From Pseudanabaena sp. Chao 1811 (GTDB lineage Bacteria > Cyanobacteriota > Cyanobacteriia > Pseudanabaenales > Pseudanabaenaceae): a stretch of DNA of 64,000 bases. Positions 35,818 to 46,209 of the stretch are shown here, piece after piece. The notes under the pieces are model-generated. The model saw only the letters and a program-made list of their open reading frames with translations, was not told the DNA's origin and made no database searches. Positions within the stretch are counted from its first letter, which is position 1. Each line of letters begins with the position of its first letter. Where the stretch lies: contig NZ_CP101416.1 of the NCBI RefSeq assembly GCF_027942295.1, forward strand, positions 2,024,001 through 2,088,000, in the 5' to 3' direction. The position numbers and the translations under genes are program-made.

Positions 35818-38266
35818 TTAAGCCAAGAACAAAATCTCCCTATTAAGTTTGAATATGATCACCAAAAAGAGAATCTAATTCATTGTTTATCGGTCACGGT
35901 TTCATTCATTGGCTTTGCTGTCAGTCAACGTCCGCGATTTTCCTATGTGGCTGAAGATATTAGCGATCGCAAACAATCAGAAGTTGTAATCCAAGAGAGT
36001 GAAGCGAGATTTCGCTATTTAGCAGACCATGCCCCTGTGTTAATTTGGCTTTCAGGACTAGATAAGCTTTGTTATCACTTTAACCAGAAGTGGTTAGAAT
36101 TTACGGGTCGGACAATGGAGCAGGAAATGGGGAATGGCTGGGCTGAGGGTGTGCATCCAGAGGACTTCCAACATTGCTTAGATACCTATGTTAATTCCTT
36201 TGATGCGAGACAACCATTTGAGATGGAGTATCGCCTGAAACGGTTTGATGGGGAATATCGTTGGCTTCTTGATACAGGTGTCCCCAGATTTGATGCTAAT
36301 GGAGAATTTCTCGGTTATATCGGCTCATGTATAGATATCAGCGATCGCAAACAAGCTGAAGCTGCCCTACGCGAAAGTGAAGCCCGTTGGCAATTTGCCC
36401 TAGAAGGAGCGGGAGGTGGCGCATGGGACTGGAATCTGCAAACCAATGAAGCTTTCTTATCTCGGCGATGGAAAGCGATGCTCGGTTTTGAGGAGCATGA
36501 GATTAGCAATAACTCCAGCGATTGGGATCGGATGCTCCACCCAGATGATAAAGAAGCCGTTTATGCAGAGATTAATAAACACTTGCGTGGTGAAACCGAA
36601 CAATCTGTTGTCGAATATCGCATCCAATGTAAAGATGGTAGTTATAAATGGATTTTGGGCAGCGGCAAACTGATTAGTCGCACTGCCGATGGAGCGCCTT
36701 TACGATTTATTGGTACGAATATTGATATTAGCGATCGCAAGCAAGCGGAATTATCCCTACAACAAAGCGAAAAAAAATATCGACATCTAATTAATAACTT
36801 CCATGCTGGAGTTGTTGTTCATGCTCCCGATACAAGCATCCTTTTAAGCAATGCTAATGCCTGTGAGTTATTAGGACTAACCAAAGAGCAGATGCTAGGG
36901 AAAAATGCCATTGATCCTGCATGGCATTTTTGTCGTGAGGATGGCACGGTGATGCCCTTAGAGGAATACCCAGTTCAACAAGTCCTCAGTACGGGTTTAC
37001 CTCTGAGAAATTATATATTGGGAATTAATCAACATAACCAAACAAGGGTTTGGGTGTTAGTGAATGCATTTCCAGAATTTAATGCCAATCAGAAGCTGGA
37101 ACAGATTGTGATTACCTTTGTTGATATTAGCGATCGCAAACAAGCGGAATTCGATCTTCAATTTGCCAATCAGCAGCTTAGTGATCATATTGCGGAGCTA
37201 AACCAACGCCATTGGGAAATGGTGAAGTTGAGTGAAATTAGCGATTTTCTCCAAGCTTGTTTCACTGTAGAGGAGGCTTGTAAGGCGCTTAGTCATTTGA
37301 TTGAGCCACTATTTCCCAACTGTGCGGGCAGTATTTTTATCACTAATGCTTCCCGCAATCATGTTGAGGTAATGTCATTTTGGGGAGAAGCGCTGCATTC
37401 TGAAGTCGCTTTTTTGCCTAATGATTGTTGGGCTTTGCGTCGAGGTCGTGTGCATTTTGTAGATCGGAAGTCAGGGCTATATTGCAATCATATTTTATTA
37501 GATGAGGAGATCGATGTTACTCTTTGTATCCCCATGATTGCTCAGGGTGAAACCATTGGTTTATTTCATCTCAGTAACAACAAGGCAAACGCTTTAACCG
37601 AATCGAAACAACAACTGGCAAAGACATTAGCCGAACAGATTGGATTAGCGATCGCCAATCTTCGTTTACAAGAAACCCTGAAACAACAAAGCATCCGCGA
37701 TCCTCTCACAGGTTTATTCAACCGTCGCTATCTCGAAGAAAGCCTTAACCAAGAACTATCCCGCGCCCAACGTCAGCAGCACCAGATTAGTGTAATCATG
37801 CTAGATATTGACCATTTCAAACGCTTCAATGACAGCTATGGACATGATGCTGGTGACTATGTGCTGCAAACCGTAGGAAGCTTACTCAAAGCCCATGTAC
37901 GCGGTTTTGATATTGCTTGTCGCTATGGTGGGGAAGAAATGATCCTCGTTTTGCCAGATTCATCTTTGGAAATCGCTAGTAAACGTGCTGAAGAGATTCG
38001 GGAAGCGATCGCCCAAGTCTCCTTAACCTATAATGCCCAACACTTAGGCAATCTGACCGCATCCTTTGGTGTCGCTAGCTTTCCTCAACATGGAGCAACG
38101 GGAAGCGCTGTAATGCAAGCCGCCGATTCTGCTCTCTATCGTGCTAAAGCTGCTGGACGCAATCAAGTTTTGACTGCACCATAACGCTATATTGTTATAA
38201 TGAAGAGCTAAGCCCTTCATATAGCAAGTTGCTGATTCTAAGGCTCGAATAGTTTACGATCGCGAT

Positions 38267-41200
38267 ATGCAAGATTTAAATCAAGCTACTTCAGCAGACA
38301 TACCTCTTAATTGGGGACATCTGATCGCAATGGTCGCTCTAAGAATTCGGCAATCTCTAGACTTGCCAACAATTTTGCAAACAACTGTCAATGAGGTACT
38401 TCAACTACTAGGCTGCGATCGCGTTCTACTTTATCAATTTACACCAGACTGGAGTGGACAGGTAGTAGTTGAGTCCGTATCTGAACCTCGTTGGTCATTA
38501 TTAGATCGAGTGGTGTGTGATACTTGCTTTGAAGATTGCTGGCTCAAACCTTACCATGAGGGAAAATATGCGGCGATCTCCGATGTTAATACTGCAAACT
38601 TAAGCTCCTGCTACGCAGATTTTCTGAACAACTTTGAGATCAGAGCTAATCTTGTTGTTCCATTATTGTGTGAATCTCAACTTTGGGGCTTGTTAGTTTC
38701 TCATCATTGCAGCGCTCCCCATCAGTGGCAATCAGAAGAAATCTCAGGTTTACAGGAGATAGCTGTGTATGTGGGAATTGCTATTTATCAAGCATCATTA
38801 CTAGAGCAATTGCAATTAGCAAAATTAAATCTAGAAACTCAAGTAGTGGAGCGTACAGTTGAGCTAGAGCAAGCCAATCAGAATCTTTTGGGAAAGATAA
38901 ATGAGTACAATTTAAAAGCTAATGAACTTAATCAAAATAAAAGCAAACTAGCGCAACTAGCAGTGATTGTCGAATCCTCTCAAGATGCGATCATGAGCAA
39001 AACTCTTGATGGAATTATTACCAGTTGGAATCAAGCTGCAGAGAGACTGTTTGGCTACGCAGCTGAAGAGATAATTGGCAAACATGTTACAGAGTTAATC
39101 CCACAGGAACGGCGGTTTGAAGAAGATGTGATTTGTCGAAAAATATACCAAGGCGAACGAGTTGATACCTACGAAACCCAGCGTATGCATCAAGATGGGA
39201 CGCTACTAGATGTCGCTTTGACAATTTCTCCAATTAAGGATGAAAATGGCACAGTGATTGGAGCGTCTAAAATTGCTAGAGATATTAGTGGTAGAAAAAG
39301 GCTCGAATTTGAACGCACACAAGCGGAAAAAGAACTACGTCAAAGCAAAGAACAACTCGAAGATTTTTTTGACAATGTTAGCGATCTGATTCAAAGCGTG
39401 TCTTTAAAAGACGGACGATTTTTGTTTGTAAATCGTGCTTGGCGAGAAGTTCTTGGTTATACCTCTGAGGAAATTGCTGAACTTAATGTGTTCGATCTGC
39501 TTGCTCCAGAATGTACGCTAGCCTGTCAGGTTTTATTTCAAAAACTGCGAAGGGGAGAAATTCTTGGTGTTGATCGAGCAGAATTCATCTTTCTTGCTAA
39601 AGATGGACAAAAAGTGTTTCTAGAAGGAAATATTAACGTTCGTCAGGAAGATGGAATTTCTGTCGCTACCCGCACTATTTTACGCAATGTCACTGCTCTG
39701 CGCCAAACTGAACATATTCTCAATGAGCAAACAGCAACATTACAGAGTTTTTATAATTCAGCTCCTCTGATGATGGGAGTAGTGGAGTTATCTGAAAATG
39801 ACATTCTCCACATTTCTGACAATCTTGCAACCACAAGGTTTTTTAACTTAAACCCCGATGAAATTATTGGCAAATGGTCTAGTGAACTGGGGGTTCCACC
39901 AGAACATATCGATTTTTGGTGCAAGCACTACCGCATCAGCCAAGAGATGCAGATGCCCGTACAGTTCGAGTATGAACATGTAACTGAAATGGCAAACTAT
40001 TGCTTACTGGTTACAGTTTCGTTTATTGACTTTGGTATTAGTCTGCGACCTAGATTTTGTTATGTGGCTCAAGACATTAGCGATCGCAAGCGTGCCGAAT
40101 TAGAATTACAACAAAGCGAAGCCACTAACCGCGCATTAATTGGGGCAATTCCTGATTTTTTAGTGCGAATGAATCGCGATGGCTTACAAATGGCTGTAAT
40201 TAATCAAGGATCTATTCATGCCATAAAATGTGACGGAGAGATCCAAGGACATTTGATTACTGAGTTAATGCCAGAAGCGATCGCCCAAGAGCGGATGCGA
40301 CTAGCGGAAATAGCTTTGCAAACCAGACAGGTTCAGAAGCAAGAGTATGAATTTGTCGATCAAGGGCAAACCTATTTTGAGGAGGCACGGATTGCACCTC
40401 TATGGGACGATGAAGTCTTGGTAGTTGTCCGTGATATTAGCGATCGCTTGCGAGCAGAAGCAGATCTCAAGAAGCTCTCAGAACGTTTAGCCTTATCCCT
40501 AAAATCTGGAGCGATCGGTTCTTGGGAATGGGATATTAACCAAAACATTATCCTTTGGGATGAGCGGATGTATGAGCTATATGGTGTTACCAAACAGTCT
40601 GATTCTGTGATCTACGATATCTGGGCAAATGGGGTACATCCTGATGATCGTACTGATACCGAAACATTACTTCAGCAAGCTGTTCTAGGGCAAGCAGAAT
40701 ATGATACCGAATTTCGAGTCATTCATCCCGATCACAGTATCAAATTTATAAAAGCCTATGGGGTGGTAGTGCGTGATGCTCAGGACAATCCTACTAGCAT
40801 GATTGGCGTGAATTTTGATATTAGCGCACTCAAACAAGCAGAACTCGATATCAAATCCGCTAAAAATCAGCTAGAACTAGTGCTTCAAGCATCTTCCGAA
40901 GGTTTTTGGGACTTAAATCTCGTCACTGGCGAAATCTACTTTTCACCACAATGGAAAGCCATGCTGGGCTATGCCGATCACGAACTGGAAAACACCTTAG
41001 ATATGTGGGTTTCCATATTCTTTAAAGAAGATCAAGAAGCTGCCCTGAGACTAGTAGAAGACTATAAAAGTGGCGATGTTGATCGATATACCTCCACCCA
41101 GAGATGTCGTCATAAAAATGGCTCTACTGTTTATGTACTTTCCCGTGCTATTCACCTCAAAGACGAACAGGGCATTGTGACGCGGATGATTGGTAGTCAT

Positions 41201-42652
41201 TTAGATATGACCCCACTAGTTGAGATCCAAAATGCACTCAAAATCTCAGAAATGCAACTTAGTGGAATTTTGAGTAGCTCTCTAGATGGCATCATGGCAT
41301 TTCAAGCAGTGCGCGATGAGCAAGGTGTAATTATTGACTTTAAATGTTTATTAATTAATCCAACTGCTGAAAGCATAGTAGGCAGACAAGACAAAGATTT
41401 AATCGGCAAGCGATTGCTAGAAGAGATGCCAGGAAATCGGGAAAGTGGACTATTCGATCTCTATGTGAAAGTAGTAGAAACAGGGGAACCAATGCAGCGA
41501 CAGTTCTATTACAACCATGATGGCATTGATTGTTGGCTTGAAAATATTGCTGTGAAACTAGGTGATGGCTTTACGGTTACTTTCCGTAATATTACTGCTA
41601 TGAAACAGTCGGAACTTGCCATTCAGCAAGCCAATCAGCAACTGGAAGAGCGTGTTAACGATCTCAACCAGCGCCATGCAGAAATGCTTGCCTTGAGTGA
41701 AATCAGCGACTTCCTTCAAGCTAGTCTCACTGTAGAAGAGGCTTGCATAACCCTCAGCCAATTTGTAGAAAAACTCTTCCCTAATTGTGCAGGTGGTATT
41801 TTTATTACTAGTGCTTCGCGCAATCGGGTTGAATTGATTTCCTCTTGGGGGGGATTAATTCAGTCTGAAGAGTCCTTTCCTCCTAAAGACTGCTGGGCAT
41901 TACGGCGAGGTCGAATCCATGCAGTTGAGCCTGATCGAGAGGGGTTACGCTGCAACCATATTCACGCACATGAAGCGATCTCGGCAACTCTCTGCATTCC
42001 TATGATTGCTCAAGGGGAAACGTTAGGTATGTTCTATCTGAATACTAATAATCCCAACGCTTTACGAGAAGCAAAGCAACAACTTGCCCGAACCTTATCT
42101 GAACAGGTAGCAATGGCGATCGCCAATCTCCGCTTACAGGAAACCCTCCAACAACAAAGTATCCGCGATCCACTCACAGGTTTATTTAATCGTCGCTACC
42201 TCGAAGAGAACCTTAATCAAGAGATATCACGCGCCCAGCGTCAAAAACACCAGATTGGCGTGATTATGATCGACATCGATCATTTCAAGCGCTTCAACGA
42301 TACCTATGGACATGATGCTGGTGACTATGTACTGCAAACCGTAGGAACCTTGCTCAAAAAATATGTGCGTGGCTCCGATGTCGCTTGTCGCTATGGCGGC
42401 GAAGAGATGATCCTCGTTTTGCCAGACTCAACCCTTGAATCTGTAAGTATTCGAGCTGAAGAGATTAGGGAGGCGATCACCCAGATCTCTTTGTCTCATA
42501 ATTCTCAACCATTAGGTAGTCTGACCGCATCCTTCGGTGTTGCTAGCTTTCCTCAACATGGTGCAACTGGTAGTGCAGTGATGCAAGCTGCCGATGCTGC
42601 TCTCTATCGCGCCAAAGCCGCAGGACGGAACCAAGTTTTAGTTGCACCATAA
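38267..42652 (+). CDS. Cyanobacteriochrome-like GAF / multi-PAS / GAF / GGDEF protein
   Basis: A 1461-residue cytoplasmic sensor. The first GAF (about residues 25-180) has the DXCF motif (D85-T-C87-F88) and a second cysteine at the canonical bilin site (SSCYADFL, C115). It also has the phytochrome-like WGLLVSHHCSAPHQW. A DXCF-type cyanobacteriochrome is therefore likely; Tyr replaces the usual His after the canonical Cys. About seven PAS units follow, several ending DISDRK, then a GAF domain with ALSEISDFLQ and a GGDEF domain with RYGGEEM and an RGSD inhibitory site. It should make cyclic di-GMP, possibly under blue/green light control. The C-terminal GAF-GGDEF half is nearly the same as in the preceding gene, so the two are tandem duplicates. 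Confidence 0.88.
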   Translation: MQDLNQATSADIPLNWGHLIAMVALRIRQSLDLPTILQTTVNEVLQLLGCDRVLLYQFTPDWSGQVVVESVSEPRWSLLDRVVCDTCFEDCWLKPYHEGKYAAISDVNTANLSSCYADFLNNFEIRANLVVPLLCESQLWGLLVSHHCSAPHQWQSEEISGLQEIAVYVGIAIYQASLLEQLQLAKLNLETQVVERTVELEQANQNLLGKINEYNLKANELNQNKSKLAQLAVIVESSQDAIMSKTLDGIITSWNQAAERLFGYAAEEIIGKHVTELIPQERRFEEDVICRKIYQGERVDTYETQRMHQDGTLLDVALTISPIKDENGTVIGASKIARDISGRKRLEFERTQAEKELRQSKEQLEDFFDNVSDLIQSVSLKDGRFLFVNRAWREVLGYTSEEIAELNVFDLLAPECTLACQVLFQKLRRGEILGVDRAEFIFLAKDGQKVFLEGNINVRQEDGISVATRTILRNVTALRQTEHILNEQTATLQSFYNSAPLMMGVVELSENDILHISDNLATTRFFNLNPDEIIGKWSSELGVPPEHIDFWCKHYRISQEMQMPVQFEYEHVTEMANYCLLVTVSFIDFGISLRPRFCYVAQDISDRKRAELELQQSEATNRALIGAIPDFLVRMNRDGLQMAVINQGSIHAIKCDGEIQGHLITELMPEAIAQERMRLAEIALQTRQVQKQEYEFVDQGQTYFEEARIAPLWDDEVLVVVRDISDRLRAEADLKKLSERLALSLKSGAIGSWEWDINQNIILWDERMYELYGVTKQSDSVIYDIWANGVHPDDRTDTETLLQQAVLGQAEYDTEFRVIHPDHSIKFIKAYGVVVRDAQDNPTSMIGVNFDISALKQAELDIKSAKNQLELVLQASSEGFWDLNLVTGEIYFSPQWKAMLGYADHELENTLDMWVSIFFKEDQEAALRLVEDYKSGDVDRYTSTQRCRHKNGSTVYVLSRAIHLKDEQGIVTRMIGSHLDMTPLVEIQNALKISEMQLSGILSSSLDGIMAFQAVRDEQGVIIDFKCLLINPTAESIVGRQDKDLIGKRLLEEMPGNRESGLFDLYVKVVETGEPMQRQFYYNHDGIDCWLENIAVKLGDGFTVTFRNITAMKQSELAIQQANQQLEERVNDLNQRHAEMLALSEISDFLQASLTVEEACITLSQFVEKLFPNCAGGIFITSASRNRVELISSWGGLIQSEESFPPKDCWALRRGRIHAVEPDREGLRCNHIHAHEAISATLCIPMIAQGETLGMFYLNTNNPNALREAKQQLARTLSEQVAMAIANLRLQETLQQQSIRDPLTGLFNRRYLEENLNQEISRAQRQKHQIGVIMIDIDHFKRFNDTYGHDAGDYVLQTVGTLLKKYVRGSDVACRYGGEEMILVLPDSTLESVSIRAEEIREAITQISLSHNSQPLGSLTASFGVASFPQHGATGSAVMQAADAALYRAKAAGRNQVLVAP

Positions 42653-42680
42653 AAAAAGAGGCGCTTTGCGCCTCTTTTTT
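42652..42680. terminator. Bidirectional terminator, CTTTG loop
   Basis: Arms AAAAAAGAGGCG (42652-42663) and CGCCTCTTTTTT (42669-42680) enclose CTTTG, between the convergent GGDEF and ctaB genes. A-run and T-run allow termination on both strands. It also has the triloop form of the palindrome family. Confidence 0.85.
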
Positions 42681-43692
42681 ATGGATTGATTGTTGCGATT
42701 GTAGTTTGTAACAAGGCAATCACCTGATCTCCAGAAATATGAGCAACGGGCAAACTATCAATTCCCATTGCTACACAAAGTAAAGCCAAATAAAGAATCG
42801 AATATTTGAAGACCGATCTCGCAACGGTGCGATCGCTTGGTTCTTTGAGTAACTGAGTTGCCTTGTAAATAAAGGCTATACCTAGTCCAACGGCTGACAC
42901 TGCATAAACTAGTCCCATCACATTGCAAGGAAAAACTAACAATAGAGACACAGGAATAATTAACAGCGTATAGAGCAAAATCTGCTGAGCCGTTATCTCT
43001 GCGCCCTTGACGACAGGCAACATAGGTACACCGACCTTGGCATATTCATCACGAATCATTAGTGCCAAAGCCCAAAAGTGGGGTGGAGTCCACACGAAGA
43101 TGATCGCGAATAAGACCCATGCTGCCCAGCTCAATTCCCCAGTCACGGCTGCCCAACCAACTAGCGGTGGAATTGCGCCTGCTGCCCCACCGATAACGAT
43201 ATTTTGAGTGCTAGAACGCTTGAGCCAAATTGTATAAACACCAACGTAGGTAGCAATTCCCGACATGGCGAGACAGGCAGCCAAGAGATTGGCATAGACC
43301 GCTAGCAACGTAAAGGAAATTGCAGCGAGGGCGATCGCAAAAATCAACGCATTAAGCGGCTGAATCCTGCCCGATGGGATGGGTCGCCAACTAGTGCGCT
43401 CCATTTTGGCATCAATATCGCGATCGTATAAACAGTTAATCGCATTTGCCGAAGCGGCGGCGATCGCTCCTCCCAAAACCGTAATAAACATCAAAAATCC
43501 GTCAACTTGCCCCTCCGATGCAATCCACATCGCCCCTGCGGTGGTAATGAGCAACAGCACGATAATCCGTGGTTTGGTTAATTCGGTGTAATCTTGGATC
43601 ACCTCGCGCCAGTTCCGATTCATCGATGGATTGGCGGGTGCAAAGATCTTTTCTTCGGAAATAGTTAATTCTTGAATAGCTGTTTCTTGCAT
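42679..43692 (-). CDS. ctaB: Protoheme IX farnesyltransferase
   Basis: A 337-residue polytopic prenyltransferase (UbiA superfamily) that converts heme b to heme O for cytochrome oxidase. [14 protein letters not shown] opens TM1. The Mg-diphosphate motifs are [15 protein letters not shown] and [15 protein letters not shown]. About nine membrane segments. It lies 37 bp downstream of ctaA on the same strand, forming a heme A synthesis unit. No oxidase structural genes are in the window. The upstream end starts with a short polar extension of about 25 residues, common in cyanobacteria. Confidence 0.94.
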   Translation of the reverse strand: MQETAIQELTISEEKIFAPANPSMNRNWREVIQDYTELTKPRIIVLLLITTAGAMWIASEGQVDGFLMFITVLGGAIAAASANAINCLYDRDIDAKMERTSWRPIPSGRIQPLNALIFAIALAAISFTLLAVYANLLAACLAMSGIATYVGVYTIWLKRSSTQNIVIGGAAGAIPPLVGWAAVTGELSWAAWVLFAIIFVWTPPHFWALALMIRDEYAKVGVPMLPVVKGAEITAQQILLYTLLIIPVSLLLVFPCNVMGLVYAVSAVGLGIAFIYKATQLLKEPSDRTVARSVFKYSILYLALLCVAMGIDSLPVAHISGDQVIALLQTTIATINP

Positions 43693-43729
43693 TGCGCTTA
43701 ACTCCTAAAATATTTCGCAGTTCTGACAG

Positions 43730-44734
43730 TTAGCGAATTGCAGGTTGCGCTTGATTCTGTTCTGTTTGAGATGGGCTAGTGGCTTTTTGGGTGAGTCTAA
43801 AGGCTAACACAGCAAAACAAACAAGGGTTCCTAGAAATGCTGAACCTGTAGCTTGGTGAGCAATCGTGAGTGGTTCGACTTGCAAATGTAGTTTGTAAGT
43901 GGCATAGCCGATCGCTACTTGGGCAATTACTAGTAAGCCAGCCAATGAACCGACAAATCGTAGTACGGGAGCGATCGCTTTAGTTAGCAATACTGTTACC
44001 ACCAACGCAACACTAGCAAGGGTTGCAGGAATTACTCCGATTAAATGTGCATTCAAAACAATACACATATCCTGTGTGGCAAAACATTGGTGGAGCGCCC
44101 ATTGAGAGGCAACTAAAGCACCGAGAATACTTTGTAAATAAATCAAAACTGCTGCGGTTAGACCTAACCAAGCGATTTTGGGCGAAGTCCGATTCTGTTC
44201 AGAAATTGTTTGGTTAGTTAGCGCGGCAAAGATCGCCAATAAGCTAGAGAAAAATAACAACCCCGTTCCCAAGTGGGCTGTGACGATATCAAATCTGAGT
44301 AATTGCGTCACTGTCAATCCACCCAAAATGCCTTGAAAAACTACCAGAGACAGTGATCCCGAAGTTGCCCAAGGTAGCCATTTGGGTAAAGACTGCCGAA
44401 AATACCAGCTTGCCCCAAATAACACAATCGTGGCAAATCCTACAGTGGAGGCAACGAGACGATGGAACCATTCTAAAAATACTTGGAGATTCATCTGCTC
44501 CGCAGGCAACACCGATCCATAACACAGGGGCCAATCTGGACAAGCCAAGCCTGCATTCATCACACGAGTAGCACTACCGATCGCCATCACCATCCAAGTA
44601 GCGATCGCAATTCCAATCGCCATGCGACGGATGAGGATAACTGGCTCTATAAATCGGCTTTTAGCTTGAGGATTGCTATTAGCAAAGGTTTCAGATGCTT
44701 GTGCTGGTTTGGAAGAAGTTAAAGAGTCAGTCAT
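43730..44734 (-). CDS. ctaA: Heme A synthase (COX15/CtaA)
   Basis: A 334-residue membrane protein with eight predicted segments that oxidises heme O to heme A. Heme-ligand and catalytic histidines are visible in EWFHRLVAS, VTAHLGTG, NAHLIG and IAHQATGSA. A loop cysteine pair is in HQCFATQDMC, and NAGLACPDWPLCYG gives the N-terminal cysteines. The order ctaA-ctaB on one strand with a short gap supports co-transcription. Family assignment is secure. Confidence 0.93.
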   Translation of the reverse strand: MTDSLTSSKPAQASETFANSNPQAKSRFIEPVILIRRMAIGIAIATWMVMAIGSATRVMNAGLACPDWPLCYGSVLPAEQMNLQVFLEWFHRLVASTVGFATIVLFGASWYFRQSLPKWLPWATSGSLSLVVFQGILGGLTVTQLLRFDIVTAHLGTGLLFFSSLLAIFAALTNQTISEQNRTSPKIAWLGLTAAVLIYLQSILGALVASQWALHQCFATQDMCIVLNAHLIGVIPATLASVALVVTVLLTKAIAPVLRFVGSLAGLLVIAQVAIGYATYKLHLQVEPLTIAHQATGSAFLGTLVCFAVLAFRLTQKATSPSQTEQNQAQPAIR

Positions 44735-44881
44735 GCAAGTTCAATAAGTTCAGGATTTCTTCGTGAATCTCTATAAAACTCAACAGAAGTATGAATAAGA
44801 GTTACGACCCATCTTAAGAGCAGTTCCAGATTTGGTAAGGGGATTTAACAATTTCTTCGCGTTAGGTATTTACACTGATGC

Positions 44882-44912
44882 AAAAAGAGCATCGCTAAGT
44901 GATGCTCTTTTT
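44882..44912. terminator. Hairpin terminator
   Basis: Arms AAAAAGAGCATC (44882-44893) and GATGCTCTTTTT (44901-44912), 12 bp, followed by a T-run. It lies just 3' of the spy-like gene (minus) and upstream of ctaA. Confidence 0.7.
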
Positions 44913-44951
44913 CTATAAAGTTGGTGGCGCTTTGCGCCACCAACTTTATAG
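44913..44951. repeat. Palindrome, 17-bp arms, CTTTG loop
   Basis: Perfect arms 44913-44929 and 44935-44951 with loop CTTTG. The stop codon of the spy-like gene lies within the right arm. Inner stem GGTGGCG resembles those at 3453 and 55952. Confidence 0.85.
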
Positions 44952-45554
44952 GGTTGAGCGATCGCGCAGATTATCTAGCCGCTCTCTACGGTTTTCCAAA
45001 CGATTTTGCATACGGTCTTTCATGCCCTCTCTCATGCGATCGCGATTTTTTTGCATGATGTCCTTAAGTTGAGATCGCTGTTGTGGCGTGAGAATGTCAC
45101 GCATGGCTAGCATCCGCTCGAAATGTTTATTTTGTAATTCCTGTTTCAACTCCATTACTTGTGTATGCTTGGCTCGAATGACATCGCTGCCTTCAGTACC
45201 AGCTAATAAATCTTGTAGTTCCTTATTAGCTTGACGTAATTTTTGTCCCAGTTCACGCATTTGCGTTTGATCGCGATCGCGAACTGCCTTAAGTTTTTGT
45301 AATTGCTCAGGAGTGAGATTTAGCTGTTTGAGGACTTTTCCTGAAGGCATATCGGGACTATTGGCAGCAAATTTATCGGCTGAGTCGGGCAACTCGGCAA
45401 GATTATTGGGGCTTCCTAACTGGTTCTGGGTTTCGACTGCCTGAGGTTTCGGAGGCTGAGATTGCAAACTCGCAGTACTAGAGACAATCACACCACTGGT
45501 GATTGCGGCTGTAGCAGCGATCGCGCAATATTGAAAGAGCTTTGACTTAAACAT
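44946..45554 (-). CDS. Spy/CpxP-like periplasmic LTXXQ protein
   Basis: A 202-residue protein with a signal peptide (about residues 1-30, ending near SGVIVSSTASLQSQ). The Spy/CpxP/ZraP-type helical domain contains two LTxxQ repeats (LTPEQLQKLK and LTPQQRSQLK) about 70 residues apart. The C-terminus is very rich in Arg, Met and Glu (DRMREGMKDRMQNRLENRRERL). Such proteins act as periplasmic chaperones or envelope-stress sensors. It lies downstream of an ECF sigma factor and its probable anti-sigma, so it is a candidate target or regulator of that pathway. A 141-bp repeat element separates it from the anti-sigma gene. Confidence 0.8.
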   Translation of the reverse strand: MFKSKLFQYCAIAATAAITSGVIVSSTASLQSQPPKPQAVETQNQLGSPNNLAELPDSADKFAANSPDMPSGKVLKQLNLTPEQLQKLKAVRDRDQTQMRELGQKLRQANKELQDLLAGTEGSDVIRAKHTQVMELKQELQNKHFERMLAMRDILTPQQRSQLKDIMQKNRDRMREGMKDRMQNRLENRRERLDNLRDRSTL

Positions 45555-45613
45555 ATATTTATCGTTTTCTTAATTTTTAATGTTCACAGGAATTTCAATA
45601 GTCTGGGTCATAT

Positions 45614-45754
45614 GAGAGCTTGTTTGAGAATTTTTACCCCCTCTAACTCCCCCTTACAAGGGGGAGGATTTGAGTTTCCCCCCTTTATAAGGGGGGATTA
45701 AGGGGGGTAAAAGCAGAAATTCATGTTAAATAAGATACTTCTCAAACATTCTCT
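45614..45754. repeat. MITE-like element with nested G-run/C-run inverted repeats
   Basis: Outer ends GAGAGCTTGTTTGAGAA and (inverted) AGAGAATGTTTGAGAA frame two inner blocks, ACCCCCTCTAACTCCCCC and GGGGGGATTAAGGGGGGT, each with its own short hairpin. No coding potential. It sits between the anti-sigma and spy-like genes and probably inserted into their operon. Confidence 0.7.
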
Positions 45755-45768
45755 GAATTAGCAATGTT

Positions 45769-46209
45769 CTACTCGTATTCAAGGGGAGATAACTCCATCA
45801 AAAGCTGGGTATCTGTTGAAGTAGTTGTGTTTGAGGTCTGAGCAATACGAACATCCGTGGCATCCCAGCTATTAATTAATGACTGTTCGATCGCTGATTG
45901 ATCCGCTTCACTGAGGGAATTAGTAGCAATTTGGAACTGAGAGCGATTATTTGTCAAGTTGAAACCAATGCCAGTGGCGATTGCAACAGGGAGCACCAAA
46001 GCCCAAGGCAACCAGCGCTTAAGACTTCTATTTTTTGATTTTTGAGGATATTTGCTGATCTCCGCAAATAATTGCTGCTCAAAGTTGGGGGCAGGAGGTG
46101 GAGCGATCGGTTTGTTTTGCTTGAGAAAATTCACTAGAGCCATATCAGTTTGATCACGAGGATCTCCATCAAAGTTTTCTTGAGGCTCTGGAAAATTAGG
46201 ATTTTTCAT
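45769..46209 (-). CDS. Probable anti-sigma factor (single TM)
   Basis: A 146-residue protein whose start overlaps the stop of the ECF sigma gene by 3 bp (ATGA). The N-terminal cytoplasmic 65 residues include FPEPQENFDGDPRDQTDMAL and FEQQLFAEISKYP. One membrane helix follows (about 68-88, WLPWALVLPVAIATGIGF), then a short outer part. It has no zinc-binding HxxxCxxC motif, so it is not a ZAS-type factor. The assignment rests on overlap with the sigma gene, topology and size, not on sequence identity. Confidence 0.65.
   Translation of the reverse strand: MKNPNFPEPQENFDGDPRDQTDMALVNFLKQNKPIAPPPAPNFEQQLFAEISKYPQKSKNRSLKRWLPWALVLPVAIATGIGFNLTNNRSQFQIATNSLSEADQSAIEQSLINSWDATDVRIAQTSNTTTSTDTQLLMELSPLEYE

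Larger units (their letters stand above)
34635..38184 (+). pseudogene. PAS(4)-GAF-GGDEF diguanylate cyclase gene split by an IS
   Basis: Without the insertion this gene would encode about 890 residues. 34635-34943 gives 103 residues ending HYHL; 35821-38184 gives the remaining 787, starting SQEQNLP. The join is in frame and mirrors the paralogue downstream (HYRISQEMQMP). Four PAS units, each closed by an ISDRKQ-type PAC motif, are followed by a GAF domain with LSEISDFLQA and a GGDEF domain with the active motif RYGGEEM and an RGFD inhibitory site five residues before it. As it stands, the N-terminal piece runs into the IS and stops, and the rest could be made only from an internal start such as 35947. 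That would leave a three-PAS cyclase that may still work. Confidence 0.85.
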
